Made by a program: the position numbers and the translations under genes. A stretch of 64,000 nucleotides of DNA from Propionispira arboris. Its GTDB lineage: Bacteria; Bacillota; Negativicutes; Selenomonadales; Selenomonadaceae. Positions 32,649 through 40,224 of the stretch are shown here, in pieces (positions within the stretch are counted from its first letter, which is position 1; each line of letters starts with the position of its first letter). The notes below the pieces were generated by a model that was not told the origin of the DNA, searched no databases, and saw only the letters and a program-made list of their open reading frames with translations. The stretch lies in contig NZ_FNZK01000008.1 of assembly GCF_900109225.1 (NCBI RefSeq), forward strand, positions 98,817 through 162,816, in the 5' to 3' direction.

Positions 32649-34710
32649 TATTAGTTATACACAAAACCGTGAGTTATCATGGCTGAATTTTAATGAACGT
32701 GTTTTAGATGAGGCTGCCGATGAACAGGTACCCTTATATGAACGGCTGAAGTTTGTGGCAATTTTTACGAATAATCTTGATGAGTTTTTTATGATTCGGG
32801 TGGGCAGCTTATTTGATTTAACTTTACTTAAAAGGGAAAATCGTGATAATAAGAGTTTGTTGACACCCCGGGAACAACTAGATAAAATCTTTGTGGCAAC
32901 AGAAAAGCTGTATGCGAAACGGGATCTTGTTTTTGCCACGATTGAAGAAGAATTGCGCACAGCCAACATTGAAAGACTGAAAATGAATCAATTGACAGCG
33001 GCTGAACAATCTGAGATGGAGAAATACTTTGAAAATTATATTGCACCTTTATTGTCACCGCAAATTATTGATTTTCAGCATCCCTTTCCACATTTAACTA
33101 ATCAGCTGCTTCATATTGCTGTACTTTTAAAGCATAATCGTAAGGCGACGTTAGGGATTATTCCCGTGCCAGTTTCACTGCCAAGATTGATTTTTTTGCC
33201 AGGTGAAAAAATTCGCTATATATTAGTGGCAGAAATTATGCTGGCTTTTGTAGCGAAGATATTTGATATGTATTCTGTCATCGATAAGTCGATTATTTGT
33301 GTGACACGCAATGCTGATATCAGTCCTGATGATGAAGCAAGTGAAGTAGGCGAGGATTATCTGCACCATGTTAAAAAAACGCTAAAAAAACGTCTGCGGC
33401 TTGAACCTGTTCGTTTAGAAATGGAAACGATGGGAGATTCCCTGATGATTACGTATCTTTGTAATAGGCTTCATATTGATCCAATACAAATTTATAAGAC
33501 AAAGACGCCGATTAGTTTGTCATATGTGTTTTCGTTAGGGGATAAATTCACCTATCAGCAGCAACAGGATTTGCAGTATAAAAAATTTAAGCCAAGTCCT
33601 ATTTGCGAGGTCGATGTTAATATGCGCATGTTAGATTATGTCTTGCATAAAGATGTTTTGCTTGAATATCCGTATCAAAATTTTGACCTGTTTTTGCGAT
33701 TGATTAAAGAAGCAGCATACGATGAAAAAGTAGTTTCCATAAAAATTACGATTTATCGCATGGGAAATCATAAGGCAAAATTGATGAATTATTTGATTAT
33801 TGCGGCTGAAATGGGGAAAGAGGTTACAGTCGTAATGGAAGTTCGGGCTAGATTTGATGAGCAGAACAACATGAACTGGGCCGAAAATTTGAGCGAAGCA
33901 GGCTGTAATATTCTTTATGGGTTCACGGGCTATAAAATTCATTCTAAAATTTGTCTGATTACACGTTATGAAGCAGAAAAAGTACAATATATTACGCAGA
34001 TTGGTACGGGAAATTATAATGCCCAGACCGCTGCGATCTATACGGATCTCGCCCTGATCACGGCCAACCAGGAAATTGGCAAAGATGCGGTAACTTTTTT
34101 TAAAAACATGTGTATTGCCAATTTGAATGGTAATTATGATACATTGCTTGTTGCACCGGTAAATTTGAAGCAGCAAATTATCGGATTGATCAACCAGGAA
34201 ATGCAAAAAGCACAATCGGGTAAAAAAAGTTCTATTTTGCTTAAGATGAATTCCCTGACAGATCGTGATCTCATTGAGCAATTAGTTTTGGCGGCGCAAG
34301 CTGGCGTGAAAGTTAAATTGATTGTAAGAGGAATTTGCTGTTTGTTGCCGAACGTTTTAAATAAGACGGAAAACGTTACAGTAATTAGTATTGTAGGACG
34401 TTTTTTAGAACATTCAAGGATTTTTTGTTTTGGCGTTGGGGTAAATATGCGAATGTACATATCCTCAGCGGATTTAATGACACGTAATACAGAACATCGA
34501 GTTGAAATTGCCTGCCCGATTTTTGACAAACAAGTGAAACGAAAAATTTATGCAACCCTTAAAATTATGTTAATGGACACTGTAAAAGGTCGACAGCTGC
34601 AAAATGATGGAACTTATAGAAAACGAATGGGACATGCAAAACGAATCGACAGCCAGCAATATTTTATTGATTCATTCAGTGCATTGCTTGTCACTGCAAA
34701 TAAAATGTAA
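32626..34710 (+). CDS. ppk1: polyphosphate kinase 1
   Basis: 694 aa, full length. Reversibly transfers the gamma-phosphate of ATP to polyphosphate. The autophosphorylated His439 (GYKIHSKICL) and second essential His596 (LEHSRIF) align with H435 and H592 of Escherichia coli PPK1. N-terminal NRELSWLNFNERVL and IFTNNLDEFFMIRVG are family signatures. The start at 32626 has AGAGGT upstream and lies inside the ppx gene, so the two are translationally coupled. Confidence 0.95.
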   Translation: MVNQKNPDISYTQNRELSWLNFNERVLDEAADEQVPLYERLKFVAIFTNNLDEFFMIRVGSLFDLTLLKRENRDNKSLLTPREQLDKIFVATEKLYAKRDLVFATIEEELRTANIERLKMNQLTAAEQSEMEKYFENYIAPLLSPQIIDFQHPFPHLTNQLLHIAVLLKHNRKATLGIIPVPVSLPRLIFLPGEKIRYILVAEIMLAFVAKIFDMYSVIDKSIICVTRNADISPDDEASEVGEDYLHHVKKTLKKRLRLEPVRLEMETMGDSLMITYLCNRLHIDPIQIYKTKTPISLSYVFSLGDKFTYQQQQDLQYKKFKPSPICEVDVNMRMLDYVLHKDVLLEYPYQNFDLFLRLIKEAAYDEKVVSIKITIYRMGNHKAKLMNYLIIAAEMGKEVTVVMEVRARFDEQNNMNWAENLSEAGCNILYGFTGYKIHSKICLITRYEAEKVQYITQIGTGNYNAQTAAIYTDLALITANQEIGKDAVTFFKNMCIANLNGNYDTLLVAPVNLKQQIIGLINQEMQKAQSGKKSSILLKMNSLTDRDLIEQLVLAAQAGVKVKLIVRGICCLLPNVLNKTENVTVISIVGRFLEHSRIFCFGVGVNMRMYISSADLMTRNTEHRVEIACPIFDKQVKRKIYATLKIMLMDTVKGRQLQNDGTYRKRMGHAKRIDSQQYFIDSFSALLVTANKM

Positions 34711-34744
34711 AATTAAGAATCATTATTTTTAGCTGCATCACGAG

Positions 34745-34790
34745 GAAAAGCCTGTCCTGTTATCATTGATGTATACAGGATAGGCTTTTC
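34745..34790 (+). terminator. terminator of ppx-ppk1
   Basis: 16-bp stem with one mismatch (34745-34760 with 34775-34790) followed by T-rich sequence. Confidence 0.8.
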
Positions 34791-34838
34791 TACTATTTCT
34801 TATGCTTGGTAAATTTTGAGAATGGATGGGGTGCTGAA

Positions 34839-35669
34839 ATGGAAGCTGATTTTAATCCACTAAGCTTTTACGAACAAGAACAGCTGTCATTGATCGAACA
34901 ATGGAAAAAAGAGTCTCCTGGCATGGCAAATCATGTTACGAGCACCGTTTTAAAACCGGTAACTTGGATTGCTGAAAAAATGATTCCGCAAGCTGCCATA
35001 AAAGGGGCTTTAGATTTTGCAAACCTTATTGGTAAATTATTAGCGGATGAAAGTGATCTGAAAAGAGATGCAGGTGTCCGCAGTATTTCAGAGCTTAAAC
35101 AAAAAGATCTTGCCTTGTCTGACCGACTGGCGAATGAGGTTCATAATTGGGGAATTGGTATGGCCGGCGGGGAAGGCGGCCTGACAGGAGCTGCCGGTGC
35201 GATTGGAATAGCTGCCGATGTACCAGCTATTATCACGCTGGCGCTTAGAACAATCCATAAAATAGGTTTGTGTTATGGGTATGAAGCGAAAACAAAAGGT
35301 GATCAGGAGTTTATTTTCGGAATCATGTCAGCTTCGGGATCAAATTCGATTCAAGAAAAGCAGGCTGCTCTCGCAGTGCTGCGGAACATCCAAATTCATG
35401 TTATGAATAACACATTCGATCAATTGGTTAAGCAGCAGTTTGGCGGGCAAACGACTCTTCTTACTACGAAAGTTTTAGCAAATCAATTAGGAATCAATTT
35501 GACAAAGCGGAAAGCCTTGCAGGTTATTCCGGCATTAGGGGCTTTAGTGGGTGCTTCTGTCAATGGCTGGTATATCAAAGAAGTTGGCTGGGCTGCCAGA
35601 CGATCTTATCAAGAAAAATGGCTGATTGATAATCATAAGATTCATGAGGTTCAAGATGGAGTGCATTAA
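34839..35669 (+). CDS. EcsC family protein
   Basis: 276 aa of the EcsC family, whose biochemical role is unknown although B. subtilis EcsC is encoded with an ABC transporter affecting secretion. Seen: NHVTSTVLKPVTWIAEKMIP near the N-terminus and a Gly/Ala-rich hydrophobic segment (GGEGGLTGAAGAIGIAADVP, about 110-130) plus a second near 235-255, so it is probably membrane-associated. The ATG at 34839 follows GGATGGGG. No EcsA or EcsB genes are adjacent. Confidence 0.8.
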   Translation: MEADFNPLSFYEQEQLSLIEQWKKESPGMANHVTSTVLKPVTWIAEKMIPQAAIKGALDFANLIGKLLADESDLKRDAGVRSISELKQKDLALSDRLANEVHNWGIGMAGGEGGLTGAAGAIGIAADVPAIITLALRTIHKIGLCYGYEAKTKGDQEFIFGIMSASGSNSIQEKQAALAVLRNIQIHVMNNTFDQLVKQQFGGQTTLLTTKVLANQLGINLTKRKALQVIPALGALVGASVNGWYIKEVGWAARRSYQEKWLIDNHKIHEVQDGVH

Positions 35670-35688
35670 AACGTACAATTACAGGGAG

Positions 35689-35720
35689 AAGGCATGCCGC
35701 TTTATGGGCATGCCTTTTTT
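35689..35720 (+). terminator. terminator after ecsC-like gene
   Basis: Perfect 10-bp stem (35689-35698 with 35707-35716), with a T-run beginning in the stem. Confidence 0.85.
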
Positions 35721-35847
35721 GATGCAGACGTTGTTTTGTAAGAAATGGATACTCCAGTGTAAGGTGAATATTCGATCATTTGAACCTACAAAAAGATTGT
35801 CGGTAAAAATTCCAGCAATAGCAGGGGTGAAAAAGATCTTTTTGTAA

Positions 35848-35864
35848 TTGGCATAGGACTTGCA
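35848..35864 (+). promoter_or_regulatory. sigma-54 promoter of the galactitol-type PTS operon
   Basis: TTGGCATAGGACTTGCA carries the GG (35850-35851) and GC (35862-35863) elements exactly 10 nt apart, close to the TTGGCACG-N4-TTGCA consensus. It lies 47 bp before the first PTS gene. A LevR-type activator is encoded at the end of the same gene cluster. Confidence 0.85.
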
Positions 35865-35911
35865 TATATTTAAGAGCGTAGACCAAGTTTTATAAAGTGG
35901 GGGTGAGAAAG

Positions 35912-36217
35912 ATGCAAGAAAAAGTTACGATTTTATGTTGCTGTGGTGCGGGGATTTGTACTTCGAATTATTTAAAAGAAGAAATTGAAGATCGAATTAA
36001 AGCAGAGGGACTCAAACAGGTGAACGTGAATCTTTGCCGTGTAAGTGATTTGGAAGAAGCTATTAATGATGCGGATCTGCTTGTGACAACGGTAGAAATC
36101 AAATCAAGCTATGACATTCCGATGATCAGAGCATTGGGGATTATGCTCGATGATAAAGCAGCAAAAAAAGCTCTGGATGAAATTGTTGATACGGTAAACA
36201 AGATAAAACAGGCATAA
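35912..36217 (+). CDS. PTS EIIB, galactitol type
   Basis: 101 aa. The active-site loop CCCGAGICTSNY near the N-terminus carries the phosphorylated Cys of GatB-like EIIB proteins. The start at 35912 is preceded by GGGGGTGAG. First gene after the sigma-54 promoter. It receives phosphate from the EIIA encoded two genes downstream and passes it to the sugar entering through EIIC. Confidence 0.85.
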   Translation: MQEKVTILCCCGAGICTSNYLKEEIEDRIKAEGLKQVNVNLCRVSDLEEAINDADLLVTTVEIKSSYDIPMIRALGIMLDDKAAKKALDEIVDTVNKIKQA

Positions 36218-36320
36218 GGAGTCCGGGGGTGTTAATTTAATAAAAATAGTGGCTATGATTTTAAATAGTACCCCCAGAATATAAGAGATTTTACTATATT
36301 TTGAGGAGGCGAATTCACAA

Positions 36321-37595
36321 ATGGATTTTATTACTTCAATTACAGATGTTTTATCGGCTTTTTTTAAATTTGATTCTACGGTTACAATCATAGGAATTAT
36401 TCTAATCGTGTCGCTATTGGTCCAAGTTACAGTTAAAAAAGCGATTCTTGGTGCATTGAAAGTATCCATTGGTTTAACCGGTTTGTTTATGGTTGTTAAT
36501 TTAATTCAGGAGGCAATGGTAAAACCAATCACAAATATCGTTCTTGTTTATGGCTTGGACAAAAACATTATTGATATAGGCTGGGGCTCTGTTGGTTATG
36601 CTTTTGGTAATACTTATGGATACTTTGGCGTATTTGTCTTTTTGATTGTCAATGTATTGCTGGTATCGATCCGGTTTACGCAGACCATCTACGTCGATGT
36701 TTTTAATACATGGCGGGCGATGCTGCTGGCTGGATTCGTCGGTGTTGTTTCAGGGAGCTTTTGGCTGGCTACGTTAGCGGTGGTTGTGTTTTTGATTATC
36801 GATGTAAAAGCAGCGGATATTGCGGCGCCTTATATCGAGAAGATCAATAATTTTCCTCCAGGCGGATCTTGGCCGCATGGTACACATTTTTCTTTTCAGG
36901 CTTGTATTGCAATTCCTTTAGAATGGGTTTTACGCCGTACACCGATTATTAAAGATATTCATTTCGATGCGGAAACCATTCAGGAAAAATTTGGCGTATT
37001 TGGGGAAAGTACCGTCATGGGAGCTACGCTGGGTACACTAGTCGGATTATTCAGCCAAATCGGTCTAATGCCTTCGTTACTTTTAGGCGTAAAAATGGCC
37101 GCAGCCTTTCTCTTACTTCCTCGTATGGCTGCTATTTTGGTAGAAGGCTGGTTTCCAATCATTAAAGCATCCCGAAGTATTTTGGTGAGCAAGTTAAAAC
37201 GTGATGATGTCCGAATTGCCTTAGATTGTTCAACCGTTATCGGGCATGCCGCCGTCATTCCTACAACTCTTATTATGTATCCGATTGCGTTATTAATTTC
37301 TTTACTGCTTCCAGGAAATCAAATGATTGCTTCTGTCAGTTTGATTATTGTTTTATGGGAAAGTGCTGCTGTGAACGCGATTACGGGCGGAAATATCCTG
37401 CATAATATTATTATTTTGTGCTTTATTGTCTGCCTGTTTTGCTGGGGCGCGACCTTAATGGCATCACCAATGACGGCATTGGCAGGGTCAATGGGATATG
37501 AAGCCAGCAAAGGGATGATTTCAAACTGGGATGCCGCAGGTACACCAGCATTGGTTTTGGTATATAAACTCTTTTCAGTAGTTTTTGGTTTTTAA
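36321..37595 (+). CDS. PTS EIIC, galactitol type
   Basis: 424 aa, about ten hydrophobic segments, of the GatC family. Family-like features include FPPGGSWPHGTHF in the central loop and a long hydrophobic C-terminal half. A strong GAGGAGG site precedes the ATG. It is the membrane channel for a polyol or sugar; the substrate is not readable because GatC-type proteins carry galactitol, arabitol and other compounds. Confidence 0.85.
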   Translation: MDFITSITDVLSAFFKFDSTVTIIGIILIVSLLVQVTVKKAILGALKVSIGLTGLFMVVNLIQEAMVKPITNIVLVYGLDKNIIDIGWGSVGYAFGNTYGYFGVFVFLIVNVLLVSIRFTQTIYVDVFNTWRAMLLAGFVGVVSGSFWLATLAVVVFLIIDVKAADIAAPYIEKINNFPPGGSWPHGTHFSFQACIAIPLEWVLRRTPIIKDIHFDAETIQEKFGVFGESTVMGATLGTLVGLFSQIGLMPSLLLGVKMAAAFLLLPRMAAILVEGWFPIIKASRSILVSKLKRDDVRIALDCSTVIGHAAVIPTTLIMYPIALLISLLLPGNQMIASVSLIIVLWESAAVNAITGGNILHNIIILCFIVCLFCWGATLMASPMTALAGSMGYEASKGMISNWDAAGTPALVLVYKLFSVVFGF

Positions 37596-37632
37596 ATTTT
37601 AGCAGCATATTGCGTGTAGAAGGAGGATCACG

Positions 37633-38103
37633 ATGGATCAACAAACAACGGAAGTCTATTATCATGCTGTTATTTTGGAAAATATGAAGAATCGGGAAGA
37701 TATAATTCGTTCCTTATCGGCATATTTGTTAGAAAAAGGGTATGTAACGGAGCAGTATCAATCAGCTACGCTTGAACGCGAGGAGCTCTATCCGACTGGT
37801 CTGGCTACCAAACCGATTGGTGTTGCTGTCCCACATTCGCAGGCTGAAAATGTGAAGCGGCCGGCAATTATCATGGGTATATCCAAAAATCAGGTTGCCT
37901 TTCATGAAATGGGCAATGCGGATTCGGAAATTGATGTAGGTGTCGTATTTTTGCTTGCTCTCAAAAAAGAAAATGCCCATTTAAACTACTTGCGAAATAT
38001 AGTGAATTTTTGCAAAATTGAAGAGAATATCATACGGCTTTATCAGTCAAAATCAGAACAAGAAGCCTACAATGTTTTAGCAACAGAAATTTTATGTGAA
38101 TAA
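37633..38103 (+). CDS. PTS EIIA, fructose/mannitol type
   Basis: 156 aa. The phosphorylation site His is in GVAVPHSQ (about residue 73), typical of EIIA-Fru/Mtl/Gat domains. GAAGGAGG precedes the ATG. It completes the three-gene PTS with the upstream EIIB and EIIC. Confidence 0.85.
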   Translation: MDQQTTEVYYHAVILENMKNREDIIRSLSAYLLEKGYVTEQYQSATLEREELYPTGLATKPIGVAVPHSQAENVKRPAIIMGISKNQVAFHEMGNADSEIDVGVVFLLALKKENAHLNYLRNIVNFCKIEENIIRLYQSKSEQEAYNVLATEILCE

Positions 38104-38145
38104 AAATTTTTCGTCAGGTATTTTATCATTGAAAGGGGTAAAAAA

Positions 38146-39240
38146 ATGGAAAAAGATAAAAAAATTAAAGTGCTTGTAGTTGGTGATGAATGGGTTCATA
38201 CAGAAGACTTGGTAACGGTGACGAAAAGAATGCTGCAAGGCTATGACTACGAAATTGATTCTTTTGATGTAATAATGGATAAACCAATGAGCCGTGACCG
38301 CAGTGAAAATATTGGTGACGACAGTATTACCGAATATTGTGGGAAACCGCAGGATTTGATTGATCGCATCGCCGATGTCAACCTGCTTGTAGTGCATACC
38401 GCACCGGTTACAAAACAGGTTATTGAAGCCGGTAAAAATTTAATCGCGATTGGCTGCTGTCGCTCGGATGCAGTAAGCGTTAACATCAAAGCGGCTACGG
38501 ATAAAGGCATTTATTTTTTCAATGCACCAGGACGCTCAGTGGAGCCTGTATCCGATTTAACGATGGCGTTTACCCTTATGCTCGGACGTAATATCTTAAG
38601 AGCTGATCGTTATGTGAAGTCTGGCAAATGGGATGAAGACATCAATCGCAAAACACCAATATGGGATGAGTTTACAACATTCCGTGGGTTGACCTTCAAA
38701 AATAAAAAATTCGGCTTGGTTGGCTTTGGCAAAATCGGTAAACGTGTCGCCGAAAAAGCGGCAGCGCTTGGTATGAAAGTGGTCGTGTACGATCCGTTTG
38801 TTGAAGCGGCACTAATACAAAAATACAGCAAGGCAGAAAAACTAGAGGAAATTTTTACGCAATGTGATTTTGTATCGATTCATGTACCACCGCTTGCCGT
38901 AAATAAAGGTCTCATTAGCAAAAAATTATTTGAAATGATGAAACCAACGGCATACTTTATAAATATAGCTCGTGGAGAAATCATTGATGAAGAAGCGCTC
39001 ATCGATGTTTTGCAAAAGAAAAAAATCGCGGGTGCGGCTTTGGACGTATACTACACAGAACCATTGCCAAAAACCAGCCCGCTCACACAACTGGACAATG
39101 TTATTATAACGCCGCATTTGGCAGGACAAAGAACGGATCTTTCCACGGGATCAGCAGAACTACTTGAAGAAATGATGGGACCATTTTTCCAAACTGGTAA
39201 AAAAGATCATTGTTTTAATATCGACCAATTGAACAAATAA
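38146..39240 (+). CDS. D-isomer 2-hydroxyacid dehydrogenase (SerA-like)
   Basis: 364 aa. NAD-binding Rossmann motif GLVGFGKIGKRVAEKAAALG (about 190-209) with Asp at the end of the next strand (VVVYDP). The catalytic Arg lies in INIARGEI, and the His in ITPHLAG. It lacks the ACT domain of biosynthetic SerA. In a PTS operon with an aldolase it more likely oxidises a phosphorylated sugar acid or polyol derivative than phosphoglycerate, but the true substrate is unknown. Confidence 0.8.
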   Translation: MEKDKKIKVLVVGDEWVHTEDLVTVTKRMLQGYDYEIDSFDVIMDKPMSRDRSENIGDDSITEYCGKPQDLIDRIADVNLLVVHTAPVTKQVIEAGKNLIAIGCCRSDAVSVNIKAATDKGIYFFNAPGRSVEPVSDLTMAFTLMLGRNILRADRYVKSGKWDEDINRKTPIWDEFTTFRGLTFKNKKFGLVGFGKIGKRVAEKAAALGMKVVVYDPFVEAALIQKYSKAEKLEEIFTQCDFVSIHVPPLAVNKGLISKKLFEMMKPTAYFINIARGEIIDEEALIDVLQKKKIAGAALDVYYTEPLPKTSPLTQLDNVIITPHLAGQRTDLSTGSAELLEEMMGPFFQTGKKDHCFNIDQLNK

Positions 39241-39278
39241 GGAAAGCAAATTAAAACTTTGGGAGGATGAGACGGAAA

Positions 39279-40112
39279 ATGCTTGTAAATATGAAGGAAA
39301 TATTATATGATGCAAAGAAAAAAGGTTATGGTGTTCCAGCGGCAAATGCATGGAATGAATCGACAATCAAAGCCGTTATTGCTGCCGCAGAGGAAAAGCA
39401 TTCTCCTGTTATTTTAGCTCTATATCCGGAGATGGCAGACATTCTTGCGTTTGGTGAGGTTGCCGTGCCATTGGCTGCACGGGCAGCTGTTCCGGTCGTT
39501 GTTCATCTGGATCATGGACAGGAATTTGTGGATGCGGTTAAAGCTGTAAGAGCAGGCTTTACATCACTTATGGTAGATCGCTCCATGGCATCGTTTGAAC
39601 AAAATGTGTTTGAAGTACGGGAAATTGTAAAATTTGCTCATTCGCTGGATATTAGTGTCGAAGCCGAATTAGGTCATGTTGGAAAAGGCACGGAATATGA
39701 AGAAACAAAGAATATCGGTCTTACCAATACGGAAGAAGCTAAGAAATTTGTTCAGGCAACGGATGTAGACTGTTTGGCTGTAGCGGTCGGAACTTCGCAC
39801 GGACAATATGCAGGTACACCCGAGTTGCATTTCGATTTGTTAAAACAGCTTAATGAAATTGTACCTGTGCCGCTTGTTTTGCATGGCTGCTCAGGTACAG
39901 GGGATGAAAATTTGCAAAAAGCAATTAAATTAGGAATTCGAAAATTGAATTTATATACCGATTTGGACCAAGCAGGGCTTGCCGCGGCGAAAGCAGCTTT
40001 TGCCGAGTCTGCAAAAACAAGTATGTTCTCTAGTCTGGATGATATGCTTCGTGGTTACCGTGAAAAACTCGGCTATTATATGCAGTTGTTTGGCTCAGCC
40101 GCTCGGGTTTGA
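39279..40112 (+). CDS. class II (zinc) ketose-bisphosphate aldolase
   Basis: 277 aa of the FbaA/GatY/KbaY family. Zinc and substrate motifs: HLDHGQEF (His at about 81 and 83), EAELGHVG, and VLHGCSGTGDENL. It cleaves a ketose phosphate into DHAP and an aldehyde. The start at 39279 is chosen because the earlier ATG (39267) abuts the GGGAGG site. It is the final enzyme gene of the sigma-54-driven operon. It is paralogous to the aldolase at 47962-48831. Confidence 0.85.
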   Translation: MLVNMKEILYDAKKKGYGVPAANAWNESTIKAVIAAAEEKHSPVILALYPEMADILAFGEVAVPLAARAAVPVVVHLDHGQEFVDAVKAVRAGFTSLMVDRSMASFEQNVFEVREIVKFAHSLDISVEAELGHVGKGTEYEETKNIGLTNTEEAKKFVQATDVDCLAVAVGTSHGQYAGTPELHFDLLKQLNEIVPVPLVLHGCSGTGDENLQKAIKLGIRKLNLYTDLDQAGLAAAKAAFAESAKTSMFSSLDDMLRGYREKLGYYMQLFGSAARV

Positions 40113-40139
40113 CCGTTATAGTGTTGTAAATAATAGAGA

Positions 40140-40180
40140 GGGAATATGCTAAATCTAAACGGTAAGCATATTCCCTTTTT
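40140..40180 (+). terminator. terminator between aldolase and LevR-type gene
   Basis: Perfect 11-bp stem (40140-40150 with 40165-40175) followed by a T-run. It separates the PTS operon from its activator gene. Confidence 0.85.
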
Positions 40181-40224
40181 ACTGTAGGCTGATTTACAAA
40201 ACTCGTCGAAAGGAGGATATACAA

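Noticed and set aside
35626..35847. Open frame overlapping the end of the EcsC gene
   Set aside because: It has no ribosome site and crosses the terminator at 35689-35720.
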